NCBI GenBank assembly: GCA_003586115.2 | Contig: QVOM02000126.1 | Span: forward strand, 11,353,978 to 11,417,977 | Length of the DNA: 64,000 bases | Origin: Salvator merianae | Taxonomy: Eukaryota; Chordata; Lepidosauria; Squamata; Teiidae | Reading direction: 5' to 3' | Shown: positions 22,047-33,088 of the stretch, piece after piece | Layout of the letters: each line of letters begins with the position of its first letter | Position numbering within the stretch: position 1 is the stretch's first letter | The notes under the pieces: generated by a model | What the model saw: only the letters and a program-made list of their open reading frames with translations | Told to the model about the DNA's origin: nothing | Database searches by the model: none | Translations under genes and position numbers: made by a program

Positions 22047-22237
22047 CAGCGGTGGCCTGTGGCTTTAAGGGAGGGTGTTCGTACTGCATGGGAAGCAGGG
22101 AATTGCTGTTTGTGGGGCTTCTGTACTGTCGCAGCAGGCTGCTGCAACAGTACGGAGGCCCGGAGGCCCTGTGAACAGCGATTGTCCTCTTCCCACGCGT
22201 TACGAACACCCACCCTTAAAGCCACGGACCGCCGCTG
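22047..22237. mobile_element. Palindromic MITE, copy C
   Basis: A 191-bp hairpin starting CAGCGGTGGCCTGTGG and ending CGGACCGCCGCTG. The centre reads GTCGCAGCAGGCTGCTGCAA. Flanks TATAACAC and TGTAACAC are an 8-bp duplication with one mismatch. It lies in CNIH1 intron 4, about 390 bp before exon 5. Confidence 0.85.
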
Positions 22238-22381
22238 TGTAACACGGAAATTTGTTTTTAATGTATGAGTTTTGTCTTTGGCATACAATAAAGATATGAA
22301 TAAAATTATATAAAACTTTTTAAAAAGTTGGTAAGAGCAAGTATTTTTATGCACCAATTAGTATATGAGTATACTGTATGT

Positions 22382-22529
22382 CAGTGGTGACTGGTTGCTT
22401 TAAGGGCGGGTGATTTCAGGCATGGGTTGGACGATTGCTGGCGACAGGGGCATGCGTCTGGGTGGGGTGGGGCTTGGGGGCTACAGATTGGCCAGCTCTG
22501 CCTGCATTCACCCGCCCTTAAAGCTACAA
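22382..22529. mobile_element. Palindromic MITE, copy D (diverged)
   Basis: Starts CAGTGGTGACTGGTTGCTTT and AAGGGCGGGTGATTTC; its right arm is TTCACCCGCCCTTAAAGCTA. The right tip and the TSD are not clear. The interior (GGGGCATGCGTCTGGGTGGG) is unlike the other copies. It lies about 95 bp before CNIH1 exon 5. Confidence 0.6.
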
Positions 22530-22623
22530 ACATTTAATCTAGCATTTATTATGCAGCGAAAGACAGAAGTTAAATCTGGTACCTCTGTGTCCACATTACC
22601 GTATCTCTTTCTCCTTTCAACAG

Positions 22624-22651
22624 CATGATTTATGTCTTGGTGAGCTCTTAA
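22624..22651 (+). CDS. CNIH1: CNIH1 coding exon 5 and stop
   Basis: After CTCCTTTCAACAG the exon completes Gly and encodes MIYVLVSS followed by TAA. This is the invariant C-terminus of CNIH1, ending the last membrane helix in the lumen. It brings the joined frame (81+69+113+144+28 nt) to 144 residues plus stop. Confidence 0.97.
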
Positions 22652-23533
22652 AAGATGAAGCCCCGCAGGCGTGGATTTGGCAAAGTGCATGTAGAAGAGC
22701 CAAGAAGCAAAGGATTATTTTCGAAGACAAATCTGGAGTCAAGATTTACCTATGGACCCTGGCGATCACAGTTGCAACCGAGGGGAGAGCGATTCCTCCT
22801 TCTCCGCTACCTCCCCCCACGTGTCTGTTCTTTAATACTCCTGCAAAGACTTTTCTTTTTAAATTTCCCCGAGATGTTTCAAGTGCTAAGAAGTGCATAT
22901 AAATTAATGTAAAGCAGTTACGTCTGGCTTTGGACAGTTTTGATCCTGCACTTCATCAGGGACAGCTGTACTTAATTATAATTGTATTAATTGCTGTCCT
23001 TTATTATTATAATAGTTTTTTTGTTTGTTTTGTTCACTGGACTTCGTAGTGGTCCATTTGGATTACAGATGTCTGTCTAGTTGTCAGCTGTAGGTACCAA
23101 GTGCTTCTGAAAGACAGAATGCTTTTCTGTATGTTATTTCTTAGGTAACCACTGTGTGTCTTATAGATGAATACATGAGTTACAACTGCAGGAAGATACT
23201 TTTTACTATTTGAATTTATTTCCCCCTTTAATGTGCATGGCTCCGACTTTCCATATTTACAGCCAATAGCGAATGCACCCTGCTTTGATTTTCCAAGCAT
23301 AGTCAATATGATGGCGGATGTGGAGAAGCAGTTTTTGAAATCACCTTTTTAAAAAAAAAAAGAAAAATCAGTTTGTGCAACAGATGCAGATTCCCATACA
23401 GCCTGGCTCAAACATAGGAATAAAAGAGTCCCGTGAGTTTGCAAATCGTCCTGCATATACTTTTGGGACACTGTTGAAACACAGTTAGGTTGAATATCCA
23501 TGCTATTCCTTAGTGCAATAGAACAACAATAAA
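22652..23533 (+). other. CNIH1: CNIH1 3' UTR (probable extent)
   Basis: No repeat family interrupts the sequence after the stop. Candidate poly(A) signals AATAAA are at 23419-23424 and 23528-23533. Which is used, or whether a shorter form exists, cannot be told from sequence. AT-rich stretches (ATTATTATAATAG near 23007) are typical of such UTRs. Confidence 0.55.
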
Positions 23534-23956
23534 AAAAAATCTCAAAGAAAGCTAAAAGGTGTTATTCGGTTTACCCAGTTGTTACTACGCTACTCTGTTC
23601 CAGTCTTAAAGATAAGCAGGAATTTGAAACAGGATACCTTGGGCTAAACAGCTAGACTACCTAGAGAGCAGTGGTTTCCAACTTGTTTTTGTTTGCATAT
23701 CCCTTGGCAGCCCATGTCCATAAATTGTACCCTTCTAATTAGCACAATGTTTGTAATTAATATACTATTGACATATGTCATTAACTCTTAAGTATCGTGG
23801 TTCTTATCCCTGGGCGTACACGTGCCCCAAGTTGCGAATCACTGTTACAGAGCACTGTTACAAGCTCTCTCACTCCTCCAATAGATAGCTGGTCAGTTTC
23901 TAATATACACTTGGTGCTTTCTTTGTGTAGACGTGGATTTTGGTTTGATGCTGAAA

Positions 23957-24317
23957 GGGTCAACTCTTTTTGCACTTTCCAGCTTGGAATGTTTGAACAT
24001 TCCAAGGTGGAACAATCCCCGTGGTGTGGTGACCATTTGCACTGCCCGGAAACAGGCTTTTGGTACTCACAGTGTGAATGCTGGTTGCCTCACCTTGGCA
24101 GCGGCCAGGAAAATGTCTGGCCACTGCCGTGGCGACTGGGGGCGTGGTGTGAATGCTGCGTACCTGGAGCAGCCCAGTTGTTCTTGGTACAACTGTGGAG
24201 TACAATTTTGTGCTCCCCACTGCTCGTAGCAAACGGAAGCGGCTGTAGCCTGCTCCCGACCTCTTCGGCCTCCATGAAATATGGAAGCACTTCTGTAGTG
24301 AGTGTGAACAGGCCCTC
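23957..24317. mobile_element. Inverted-repeat element, family F3
   Basis: Contains GGAATGTTTGAACATTCCAA followed by GGTGGAACAATCCCCGTGG, and ends GTGTGAACAGGCCCTC. The same sequence order is found at 28359-28786, 46962-47376 and 59808-60783. Non-coding despite a 183-codon frame across it. Confidence 0.6.
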
Positions 24318-25200
24318 AGAGAAGAACACAGTCACTGGAATGGATTAGTTCCCCCTTTACCTTCGCCTTGGTTCTTGAGTGTGGGTTTTGGTTTTGTACG
24401 ATATATTCAAGCTGTACAGGCTCTTTGGAGCATGGGAGGGAATAGTTGATCACACACACACACCATTTAAACTTCTGTTGCCATATCCTGGTGGAAGTCA
24501 GCTCTGTTCTCCTTGCTAATGGTCCCTGCAGAAAAAGAATTTTTAGGGCATAAAGGGAGCTGTGTAATTGAAATATCCCGAATATTATCGTTTCTTTGAT
24601 GAACTCATGGATATTTCTGAAATAAGAAAGCTCTGTTTTGTTCGAAGTCTCCGAGTAGAGAAAGTTGCTGTCCTTACTGGTACCCTCTGTTGTGTCCTAA
24701 GTGTGAAGTTGATGTTTTGAATGTGAAGCCTGTAGGTATGGTAAGTAGCTATCCGTTCCAAATGGTGACGATACCAACTCTTTTTTTTTTCATGGGGTTA
24801 CTTCATCCCAAATTCTTGAGTATCTTAGGTTTAATTGAGGTTTAATGCTACAACTGAGGTGCAGGAAAGTTCTGATAACATGCCTATCCTGCGCAGATGG
24901 ATGGAAGTTTTGGGAGCTGATTTTCCTCATTCTGTAACTGCCTGCTTTCTGCCTTTCCCTTCCTTTCACACTTCAGGTACTCTGTCCTCAGTAGTTATTT
25001 CAGCATGCATGTTTAGGCATCGCTTAAATGAAATGCAGGTATACGAAAAGCAGTTGAAAAGTCTTGGGCGTTAAGGGTTGAGAGATGTGAAGAACCTCTT
25101 GGCAGCATTTGTTTATAGATCAGAGCTGTTACAGTCAAATTGCCTCTGTCCTTCTCAAAAGAGGGTGCCCACTTTTCCTCTTGATCTGTCATTTCTAACC
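24318..25200. other. Intergenic DNA, nothing recognised
   Basis: A short CA run at about 24452-24466 and no gene or repeat that I recognise. Confidence 0.5.
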
Positions 25201-25204
25201 CTAA

Positions 25205-26175
25205 TCATAGAATCATAGACCCATAGAGTAGAAGGGACCTCCAGGGTCATTGAGTCCAATCCCCTGCTCAGTGCCGGATCCACTGAACCACCCAAAACAG
25301 ATGGCTACCCAGACTCTGCAGAAGGAGAGCTTATTTCATTGACTAATTGTCCTTGCTGTCAGCAAGTTTTTTCTAATGTCTAATCTGGATTGAATTCCTT
25401 GCAGTTTCGTCTCCTTGGTTCTAGTCCTTTCTTCTTGTGCAAGAGAGAATAGGGTTGATCCCTCTGCAGCATTACAGCTTTTCAGGTGCTTGAAGTATTT
25501 CTGCACCCAGAGATTCATCGGTCTGTGGAATTTACTACCAGAAGAGGTGTTGACAGCAACCAGCCTGGATAGCTTTAAGAAAGGGTTAGACAAATTCACT
25601 GGAGTATCAATGGCTATTAGAATGGATGCCTAGGTGCTGCCTCTAAGTTGGAGAGGCAGGCAGAATGCCTCTGATGGCCATTTGCAGGGAGTTGAGAGCA
25701 GGTGAGAGTTTTTGCCTTCATCTTCTGCTTGAGATGTCCAGAAGCAATTGGTGGGCCACTGTGTGAGACAGGATGCTGGACTAGATGGGCTGTGGCCTGA
25801 TCCAGCAGGACTCCTCTTATGTTCTTACAGACAAATTTATGGAGGTCAGGTGTGTCAATGGCTACTAGAATGGATGCTTAAATATTGCCTCTAAGTTGGA
25901 GAGGCAGGCAGGATGCCTCTGATGGCCATTTGCAGGGAGTTGAGAGCAGGTGAGAGTTTTTGCCTTCATCTTCTGCTTGAGAATACCCAGAAGCAATTGG
26001 TAGGCCACTGTGTGAGACAGGATGCTGGACTAGATGGGCTGTGGCCTGATCCAGCAGGCCTCCTCTTATGTTCTTAGGTTTTGAAGATGGCTATCATGTC
26101 TCCTTTCAGTTTTCTCCTCTGCTGGATAAACATGCTCAGCTCCTTTAACCACTTCTTGCAGAACATGTTTAGCAC
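25205..26175 (-). mobile_element. CR1 copy (ATAGAATCATAG subfamily), host of a nested CR1
   Basis: Starts AATCATAGAATCATAGA then GGGACCTCCAGGGTCATTG, the complement of the classical amniote CR1 3' end. It proceeds to CTTTTCAGGTGCTTGAAG at about 25496, then stops. The same element resumes at about 26077 with TTTTGAAGATGGCTATCATG and CCACTTCTTGCAGAACATG. The intervening 575 bp are the nested CR1 below. Confidence 0.85.
25500..26076 (+). mobile_element. Nested CR1 3' ends (two units) inside the CR1 above
   Basis: Starts near CCAGAGATTCATCGGTCTGT. The first unit ends CTCCTCTTATGTTCTTACAG near 25830. A second, starting AAATTTATGGAGGTCAGGTG, ends CTTATGTTCTTAG at 26076. Repeated TTGAAG at both junctions is a likely target duplication. 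Confidence 0.85.
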
Positions 26176-27190
26176 ATAATGGGAGCTGGGAGCACAGAAC
26201 GGAGGCAGTGCACTATAGCAGTAATGCACAAGTATCTGAGGGTTGTAGGAATCTTTGCAATCTTCTAATACTGCCTGGACCCCTCTGAAGTTCATTCTAA
26301 GGCCCATTACTGCTTAGTTCCATAATGTACAAATTTTTTTTTAAACTCAGGAAACTTTTTAAATTTCTTTACCTGAAGGTTGCTGCCAAAGTAGACTGTT
26401 CTAGGAGGAAAAAACCAGAAATTGTAATCAGTAGTGTTTAATTTGTCCCTGTCAAAGCAGTGGGTATTACAGAATACAATGTGGGCGATCCCATGCCATA
26501 CCCATTGGGCCATTTCCTTTATTTTCAATTTCCACTGTTTGCAATTTTCTGTTGGGCCATCCTTCGAGCAGAAATCATAGCATTGCTGAAGATGTTTTGA
26601 GGTCCCTTTCAAAAATAAGTGGTAAACTCAGTTCCCCAAACCAGCCTGTGTATGATCAATGATTTTTTTTTTTTTAATTTGATAGCTTGCTAGTTCTGAC
26701 TAGCATTCAGAAAATATATAAATGCTTCTACTGTTGAACACAAGTCCATGGGGACTTTCAGAGGAATGCTATGGTCTATGTAGCTGGAGTGACATATTCT
26801 CGCAGATTCTATATGTAGCATCTTGAAAGTTGAGGGACACTGCAGCCTATGCAAAAGTGGGTGCTCACAAAAAAATCAATTGAGTTGCTTTCTCCATTTC
26901 CACCTCCGTCAAATAAGTGGAGAGCTGCCTCTGAGGTCCATCAATCCAAAGAATGAACGGCGAACCCAGGGTTGGGTGCTGTGAAACTTCAGACTTGGAG
27001 TAGCAACGATCCACAGAGGTCCACATTTTGTTCTGGAATGGCCTAAATGTTGCCCATTGGGTTTAATACCTGTTTTTCTGGAATGAAAAGTGAACGCGGC
27101 TTCTGAACGAAGCTGATGCCATCCGCTGGTCCACAGTAGGGCAGGGGATAGGGTTCCAGTTGGAAGTTTTATTTCTTAGAATTCCTGTGT
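26176..27190. other. Intergenic DNA, nothing recognised
   Basis: AT-rich sequence without recognised gene or repeat; a 101-codon minus-strand frame (26307-26612) shows no known motif. Confidence 0.5.
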
Positions 27191-27196
27191 TTTAGA

Positions 27197-27471
27197 GGCA
27201 TGGTGGCGCAGAAGGCTAAGGCATTGATCTTTCAATAGGAGGATCAGAGTTCAAGGCCCTTGTCTGCTGTGTAGAGGGGATGAGCGCCCTCTACTGGCCT
27301 CTAGCTCCAGCCAACCTAGCTGTTCGAAAGCAAGTAATTGCAAGTAGATAAATAGGAAGCATCACTTTGTGTGATGCGGAAGATAGATAGATGTAAGCCT
27401 TTGGGTGACAAATAACCTTGTAAGCCGCTTTGAGTCAGCTTCGGCCGAGAAAAGCGGGGTATAAAAACCAA
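27197..27471 (+). mobile_element. tRNA-derived SINE with microsatellite tail, copy 1
   Basis: The head holds GGCATGGTGGCGCAGAAGGC (A box) and GATCAGAGTTCAAGGCCC (B box). The body has GCGCCCTCTACTGGCCTCTA and GTGTGATGCGGAAGATAGAT. The 3' end, GCCGCTTTGAGTCAGCTTCG and GCGGGGTATAAAAACCAA, is followed directly by a (TTC)n array. Other copies are at 33973-34263 (+) and 63138-63413 (-). Confidence 0.85.
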
Positions 27472-27588
27472 ATTCTTCTTCTTCTTCTTCTCCTTCTCCT
27501 TCTCCTTCTCCTTCTCCTTCTCCTTCTCCTTCTCCTCCTCCTCCTCCTCCTCCTTCTTCTTCTTCTTCTTCTTCTTCTTCTTCTTCTT
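27472..27588. repeat. (TTC)n/(CTTCTC)n/(CTC)n microsatellite
   Basis: About 117 bp made of TTC, TCCTTC and CTC blocks and again TTC, continuing the 3' tail of the SINE. It accounts for the poly-Leu and poly-Lys/Glu open frames here. Confidence 0.95.
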
Positions 27589-27752
27589 TATCCGTTCCTT
27601 GCTGGCAGAATCCATTTCCAAGTGTTTAACTCCACTGTGATGAAAATTTGGTAGACCTGTTGAAGGGTTGGTTGGACGGCCTCAGTTCAACCTGGTTCCT
27701 TTTAGCTTCTCCTTGGTGGCGGTTGAATTTCCTGCACATGTTTCCCTTTGAG

Positions 27753-27920
27753 CAGTGGCGGCCTGTGCCTTTAAGGGCAGGTGTTTGCGCGAGTGTCATG
27801 GCCATTTGCGGGGCCTCCGTACTGACACAGCAGGTCGCCTGCGACCGGAGGCACGGAGGCCCCGCGAATGGCCATGGCACTCGCGCAAACACCCGCCCTT
27901 AAAGGCATGGGCCGCCACTG
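27753..27920. mobile_element. Palindromic MITE, copy E
   Basis: A 168-bp hairpin from CAGTGGCGGCCTGTGCC to GGGCCGCCACTG, with exact 8-bp flanking repeats CCTTTGAG (27745-27752 and 27921-27928). The arms match closely. The centre is GGTCGCCTGCGACC, itself a perfect palindrome. Confidence 0.92.
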
Positions 27921-28358
27921 CCTTTGAGGAACAAATTTCTAAGAAGAGAATGGTATGGTATGATGGCTGGATTGTGGCCTGCCTATCTATAAGCGACAAT
28001 TCTCTGATGACCAAGGGAAACATTTCAACAGCAGAATTAAACATCCCTTTCATAGCTTATGGCAGGGGTGCTCCAGTGTGTCCTTCCAGATGTTAAATGG
28101 CAGCTCCCAGTTCCACTCCGAGCCCGTCTTGGTATAGAATCCTTGAAGTGGAATGCTGGAAAATGTGCTTTAGAGACATCTGGAGGGCCATAGTTTTTTT
28201 AAAATGTTTTTTTTTAATCCAATTTCAGAGTATAAAACTACCATACAATAAAGGAAGGTACTTAAAAAGATAATACTTAGAATAGAAAAAAAATAAAGAT
28301 TGACTCCTGATCTCTTTCATGATGAATAGCAGTTGCTGTTTAATGTTCAGGTCTTCTT

Positions 28359-28786
28359 GGGCCTGTTCATGTTTTCCCCCTTGGAATGTTTGAATCTGAA
28401 CATTCCAAGGTGGAACACTCCCAGCGTGGGGTGGCCATCCGCACTGCAAGGGCTTTCATCATTTGCAGTGTGAATACTGCCCGGCCGTCATGGCAGCAGC
28501 TGCAGAAATGTCTGGCTGCTGCCATGGAAACCTGGGACATGGCGCATGACTACGTAGCCTTGCCATGGCCTGCAACGTTCGCACCAGGAAGTAAGTGCAA
28601 ACGCTGCATAGCAGGAGCAGTCCAGCTGCTCCCGGTATAGCTGTGGACAACAATTTAGTTGTCCACAGCTAGTAGCAATTTGGAGCGTCTGCAGACACAC
28701 CTGATTGCTCGGACCTCGGCAAAATGTGAATGCACTGTGCTAGTGAGTGTCTGATCGCTCACTAGCACTAAAGTGCGAACAGGCCC
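28359..28786. mobile_element. Inverted-repeat element, family F3
   Basis: Ends are GGGCCTGTTCATG and AAGTGCGAACAGGCCC. The interior has GAACATTCCAAGGTGGAACA and GTCATGGCAGCAGCTGCAG, shared with 24.0 and 47.0 kb. Confidence 0.65.
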
Positions 28787-28799
28787 TCGTCTCTCTTCA

Positions 28800-29000
28800 T
28801 TAATTTTCTCCCGATGAAAGACTGTTATTACTCAGTCTTTGAAATCTATGGCCGTTCAGTCCTCTGTGTTTTGTAGAAAGTCCTCTAAGGGATGCCAATT
28901 CTACAAGAAGGTTGCAACCGTCTTATCTTCTAAACATGCCAATTTTGTCTGTCTCTGCCAAGTTTACCAGTTTTATCGTCCAGTCCACAATGGTTGATTT
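28800..29000 (-). mobile_element. L1-like ORF2 3' end
   Basis: On the - strand the frame reads WTIKLVNLAETDKIG and then a broken RDKTVAT-type region, the same C-terminal pattern as at 2.7 kb. Confidence 0.45.
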
Positions 29001-29474
29001 CTTTGTCAATTTCCATACTTGATGAAAAACCATAGTTGAGCCCTCCTAGACTAGAGGCACCTGGGCTGTTTGCTGCTGGAACTAAGACAGTGCATCAGAA
29101 GAATTGCCTTAAAGTGGTACCAAGGATATTCTTAAGCTACTACACCTTAACTTCCAGTTTCCAGGGAAATTAAGAAATCATTGTGCATTGCTGCGAAACC
29201 TAGCAACCTTTAGAAAATAGCTTTTATTTTGCATTGCGACTTCACTCCTGGTCAGCCTTGCATTCTCCAGAGATGAACAGCAGGGTGTTTTTAAACTATT
29301 TGGCAACGGTTGTAGCATAGTAACAGCCCTCCCTTCTTTCCCATTTTAAGGTAGTTTAGCAGTCAGACATGGCAGCTCTGCAGAGAATATAAACGGGCAT
29401 CACATTTATTGTATTTTTAAAACTTCCTTTCCCTAGAGCCCAGAGTAGTGTACATGAAATGTCAAACCTAAATA

Positions 29475-29890
29475 AAAACTCTCACCTGCTCTCGACTCCC
29501 TGCGAATGGCTTTATCCTGCCTGTCTTCCAACCTGGAAACACTATCTAGGTATCCATCCTTTCATACACCTGTTCTCCATAAATTGGTCCAACTCTTTCT
29601 TAAAACTATCCAGGCTGTTCTGGTTGTAAATTCCATAGACTGATGACCCGCTGGGTAAAAAAAATCCTTCCCCTAGTCGGTCCTAACTCTCCTGCCCATC
29701 AGCTTCAGAGAGTGCCCCTTGGTTCTAATGTTGTGTGATAGACAAAAGAATTTTTATCTATCCACCTTTTCCACGCCGTGCATGTTTTTATATACGTCAG
29801 TCAGGTTCCCTCTTAAATGCTGTCTTTCAAGACTGAAGAGGCCAAGACGTTGCAGCCTGATTTCATAAGGAAGGTGTTCCAACCTCTTTT
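29475..29890 (-). mobile_element. CR1-type LINE fragment
   Basis: Contains CACCTGCTCTCGACTCCCTG, TTAAAACTATCCAGGCTG, CCATAGACTGATGACCCGCT and CTGATTTCATAAGGAAGGTG. The first 60-100 bp of the usual 3' end are missing. Confidence 0.75.
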
Positions 29891-30654
29891 TTTTTCTTTT
29901 CGCAACACTTGGGAAGGGAATCCATCTCAAGAGAGTGACACGCCCAGCTGTGATTAAAATGGTCTCAGTCTTTTGTGGTGTTTTTTTTGTGTCTTGTTCT
30001 TCCCATAAACTAAAGAAACGAGTACAAACAGCACAGAAAGGATTAAACAGGTTTTGTTTGTTATTAATTATGCCATATGTGTATTTTGTATGTTATTAAT
30101 TCAAGCCACAGCTGTGCCTTGTAAAACAGCCGAGCCTTTCACTTTTGCAGAAAGCACAGTTTTTCCGGGTCCCTTGGAGAATGCAGATACTTTCCATGAT
30201 TATTTGGAAGGTACTGAAAGAATAGCTGACTAATAGATTCTGTTGAGACAATCACCGCTGTGCCGATAGAGGGAACGCAGTGTAATTTGTACACGTGAGA
30301 AGCAGCTGTGCTCTGGTCTCCATCTCTCTATTACGGTTTCATCATCTGTTGCTAGATGGATGGCCAAGATCTCTTGAAAAATTGTGGAAGTTGTTGTATC
30401 AATGCAAGGAAAGGCAGAAGGTAATTTAAGGTGAACAGATGGCAGAACTTGGATGACCCTGCCTGTTCCCCGACCACAGGTGGTGAAATGCAGGGAAACG
30501 ATCTTTAGTGTGAGTTCTTTATAATCACCAGAGACCCCAGAGGGTTCTCTTCTCATCTGCGGTATAAAAGTGGCTATGGAGAGAGGGATTTACCTACAGT
30601 GAAGCATACCCTCATTTTCTGGATGCCTTTACTGTAAGACAACTTTCATTGGGA
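29891..30654. other. Intergenic DNA with an unexplained minus-strand frame
   Basis: No repeat recognised. A 108-codon minus-strand frame (30230-30556) has ordinary, non-low-complexity composition but no motif I know and no convincing splice pair, so it is not called as a gene. Confidence 0.4.
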
Positions 30655-30699
30655 CAACTGAAGGTGAAAGTTTTGCCTTAATATTCTAGAATGGATATT

Positions 30700-30916
30700 C
30701 TTAATTATCTAGAATGGATGCCTAGGTATCATCTCCAGGTTGGAGAGAAAGGCAGAATGCTTCTAAAGGCCATTTGCAGGGAGTCGAAAGCAGGTGCAGG
30801 TTTTACCTTTGTCTTCCGCTTGAGATGCCCGGAAGCAATTGGTGGGCCACTGTGTGAGACAGGATGCTGGACTAGGTGGGCCGTGGCCAGATCCAGCAGG
30901 GCTCTTATGTTCTTAA
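30700..30916 (+). mobile_element. CR1-type 3' end
   Basis: From AGAATGGATGCCTAGGTATC to GGGCTCTTATGTTCTTAAG, with AGGTGGGCCGTGGCCAGATC inside. Confidence 0.8.
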
Positions 30917-31519
30917 GTTTTACTTAGAGCAACAGCTCCCTGAATTTGCACCACTTTGTGGATCTGTGGTCCCTGTATATGTGTATAGTGAAGCAACTGT
31001 TGTTCCTGGACATTTATGCCATAAGTTTTTTGCTACATAGCTACTGCTCTGGACAGCACTGCAAAATACAAAAGTTATAATGCAAGCACTGCCTGTGCGT
31101 TGATTTGTTAGCTAGTTCTTGTTAGTCAAGAATTTATTGTCTTGGCTTTCTATAAAAAAGTCCGGTCTGTCTTTTATACTGAAGGACTGCAAAACAGGGA
31201 CTTGGAGCTCTTTTTCAGCTGGTAAACAGTTAACCTATCTTGAGAAGCCGTGTACATCTTAAAATGATATAAAAAGACCCATTTGCCTTCTGTTGGCTGA
31301 CCACTGCAGAATATCTCTTGCTTCTGTGGTCTTTTCCAGACCTGCCGATAAACCATGCAAATCTCCCATGATGTACATTTAAGTCTTTTCTTCAGAGCTT
31401 GCCTTTTAGACGCTGAACCCAGAAATCTGAGATGTTTGCTAGAGGCCCCTTCTGCCCCTTTTGGGGAGACACCTGGGACCCGTCTGGACTGGGCATATAT
31501 AGCGCACTGTATTAAGGTA

Positions 31520-31800
31520 TAAATTGGTGGGCCCCTGTGTGAGACAGGATGCTGGACTAGATGGGCTGTGGCCTGATCCAGCAAGGCTCCCCTTATGTTC
31601 TTATGTGTGCTGCCTCCAGGTTGGAAAGACAGGCAGGATGTCTGTAAAACCATTTGTGGGGAGTCAAGAGCAGGTGAAGGTTTTGCCTTTTATTCTGCTT
31701 GAGAATGCCCAGAAGCAATTGGTGGACCACTGTGTGAGACAGGATGCTGGACTAGATGGGCCGTGGCCTGATCCAGCACTGGTCCTCTTATGTTCTTATA
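31520..31800 (+). mobile_element. Two CR1-type 3' ends in tandem
   Basis: The first unit ends CTCCCCTTATGTTCTTATG at about 31604. The second ends GTCCTCTTATGTTCTTATA at about 31800. The last 60 bp of the second belong to the duplicated block that begins at 31740. Confidence 0.8.
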
Positions 31801-31972
31801 TTCTAACTCAGAGGAGACAGATGTTGGGACAGAGAATGAAGAGTTTAGACTTATACCAGGCAGCCTTTCAGGTTATTTAGAATAGTACTGTTTTTGACAG
31901 TGTCTGGATTGCCTCCATGAGGAACAGAGTGAGGGTGAATAGTGTTCCAGATATTTATCTATTTGCATTTTT

Positions 31973-32351
31973 TGTCAGAATAGTGCAGTGTAGGCTTGGA
32001 AGACTTACAGGCGTCTCCATGAAGCAGAATAAAAACAAAGAGGCTCAGAGGCAGCATACTCACTTCTACAGAGAAGGATTTATTATTTTGCTTGGTTTCA
32101 TAATCAAAGTAAGCAAAGCATTCTTTAACGTAGCTTAAGGATCGAGTATAACCAGAAAGAACAAAATGCAGCTATATAGATTCTAACTATATATAAAATT
32201 CTACCAATCAGGGATCTGGCATTATTCTGCTACGTAGGCATAACAACTGAGCAGATGTCTCTTTATCTGAATTTGCAATAGACTAAGCACACTGACATTA
32301 GATTATGGACAAAGCATATTATGGTCACTGTGACCTCAGCATATTCTAACA
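31973..32351 (-). mobile_element. Solo LTR, first copy
   Basis: Bounded by TGTCAGAATA and TATTCTAACA inverted ends and by a 5-bp TTTTT direct repeat. A reversed AATAAA-like signal sits at about 32079-32086. It lies within a LINE/SINE-type tail (TTTTTATCCCACTCTATACC). No internal retroviral genes are present. Confidence 0.65.
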
Positions 32352-32709
32352 TTTTTATCCCACTCTATACCTGAAGGTCTCAGGGTAGGTTTCAACAATA
32401 AAAACAGAATGAAAATCCACACATTAAAAACAGTAACAGTTCCTGAGATAGGCTTTTAGGAAATATGGGACTCAGTCAGGATGCTGGACTAGATGGGCCG
32501 TGGCCTGATCCAGCACTGGTCCTCTTATGTTCTTATATTCTAACTCAGAGGAGACAGATGTTGGGACAGAGAATGAAGAGTTTAGACTTATACCAGGCAG
32601 CCTTTCAGGTTATTTAGAATGGTACTGTTTTTGACAGTGTCTGGATTGCCTCCATGAGGAACAGAGTGAGGGTGAATAGTGTTCCAGATATTTATTTATT
32701 TGCGTTTTT

Positions 32710-33088
32710 TGTCAGAATAGTGCAGTGTAGGCTCGGAAAACTTACAGGTGTCTCCATGAAGTAGAATAAAAACAAAGAGGCTCAGAGGCAGCATACTCAC
32801 TTCTACAGAGAAGGATTTATTATTTTGCTTGGTTTCATAGTCAAAGTAAGCAAAGCATTCTTTAATGTAGCTTAAGGATCGAGTATAACTAGAAAGAACA
32901 AAATGCAGCTATATAGATTCTAACTATATACAAAATTCTACCAGTCAGGGATCTGGCATTATTCTGCTGCGTAGGCATAACAACTGAGCAGATGTCTCTT
33001 TATCTAAATTTGCAATAAACTAAGCATACTGACATTAGATTATGGACAAAGCATATTATGGTCACTGTGACCTCAACATGTTCTAACA
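32710..33088 (-). mobile_element. Solo LTR, second copy (by segmental duplication)
   Basis: Same element and same flanks as at 31973, exactly 737 bp further on. It is therefore a copy by tandem duplication and not by a second insertion. Confidence 0.65.

Noticed and set aside
23797..24348. A 183-codon plus-strand frame
   Set aside because: It covers an F3 inverted-repeat element whose other copies (28.4, 47.0, 59.8 kb) do not keep the frame open.
31973..33088. A small provirus with two LTRs
   Set aside because: The two LTRs are part of a longer 737-bp tandem duplication that includes flanking CR1 and tail sequence, so they are not the two ends of one insertion.
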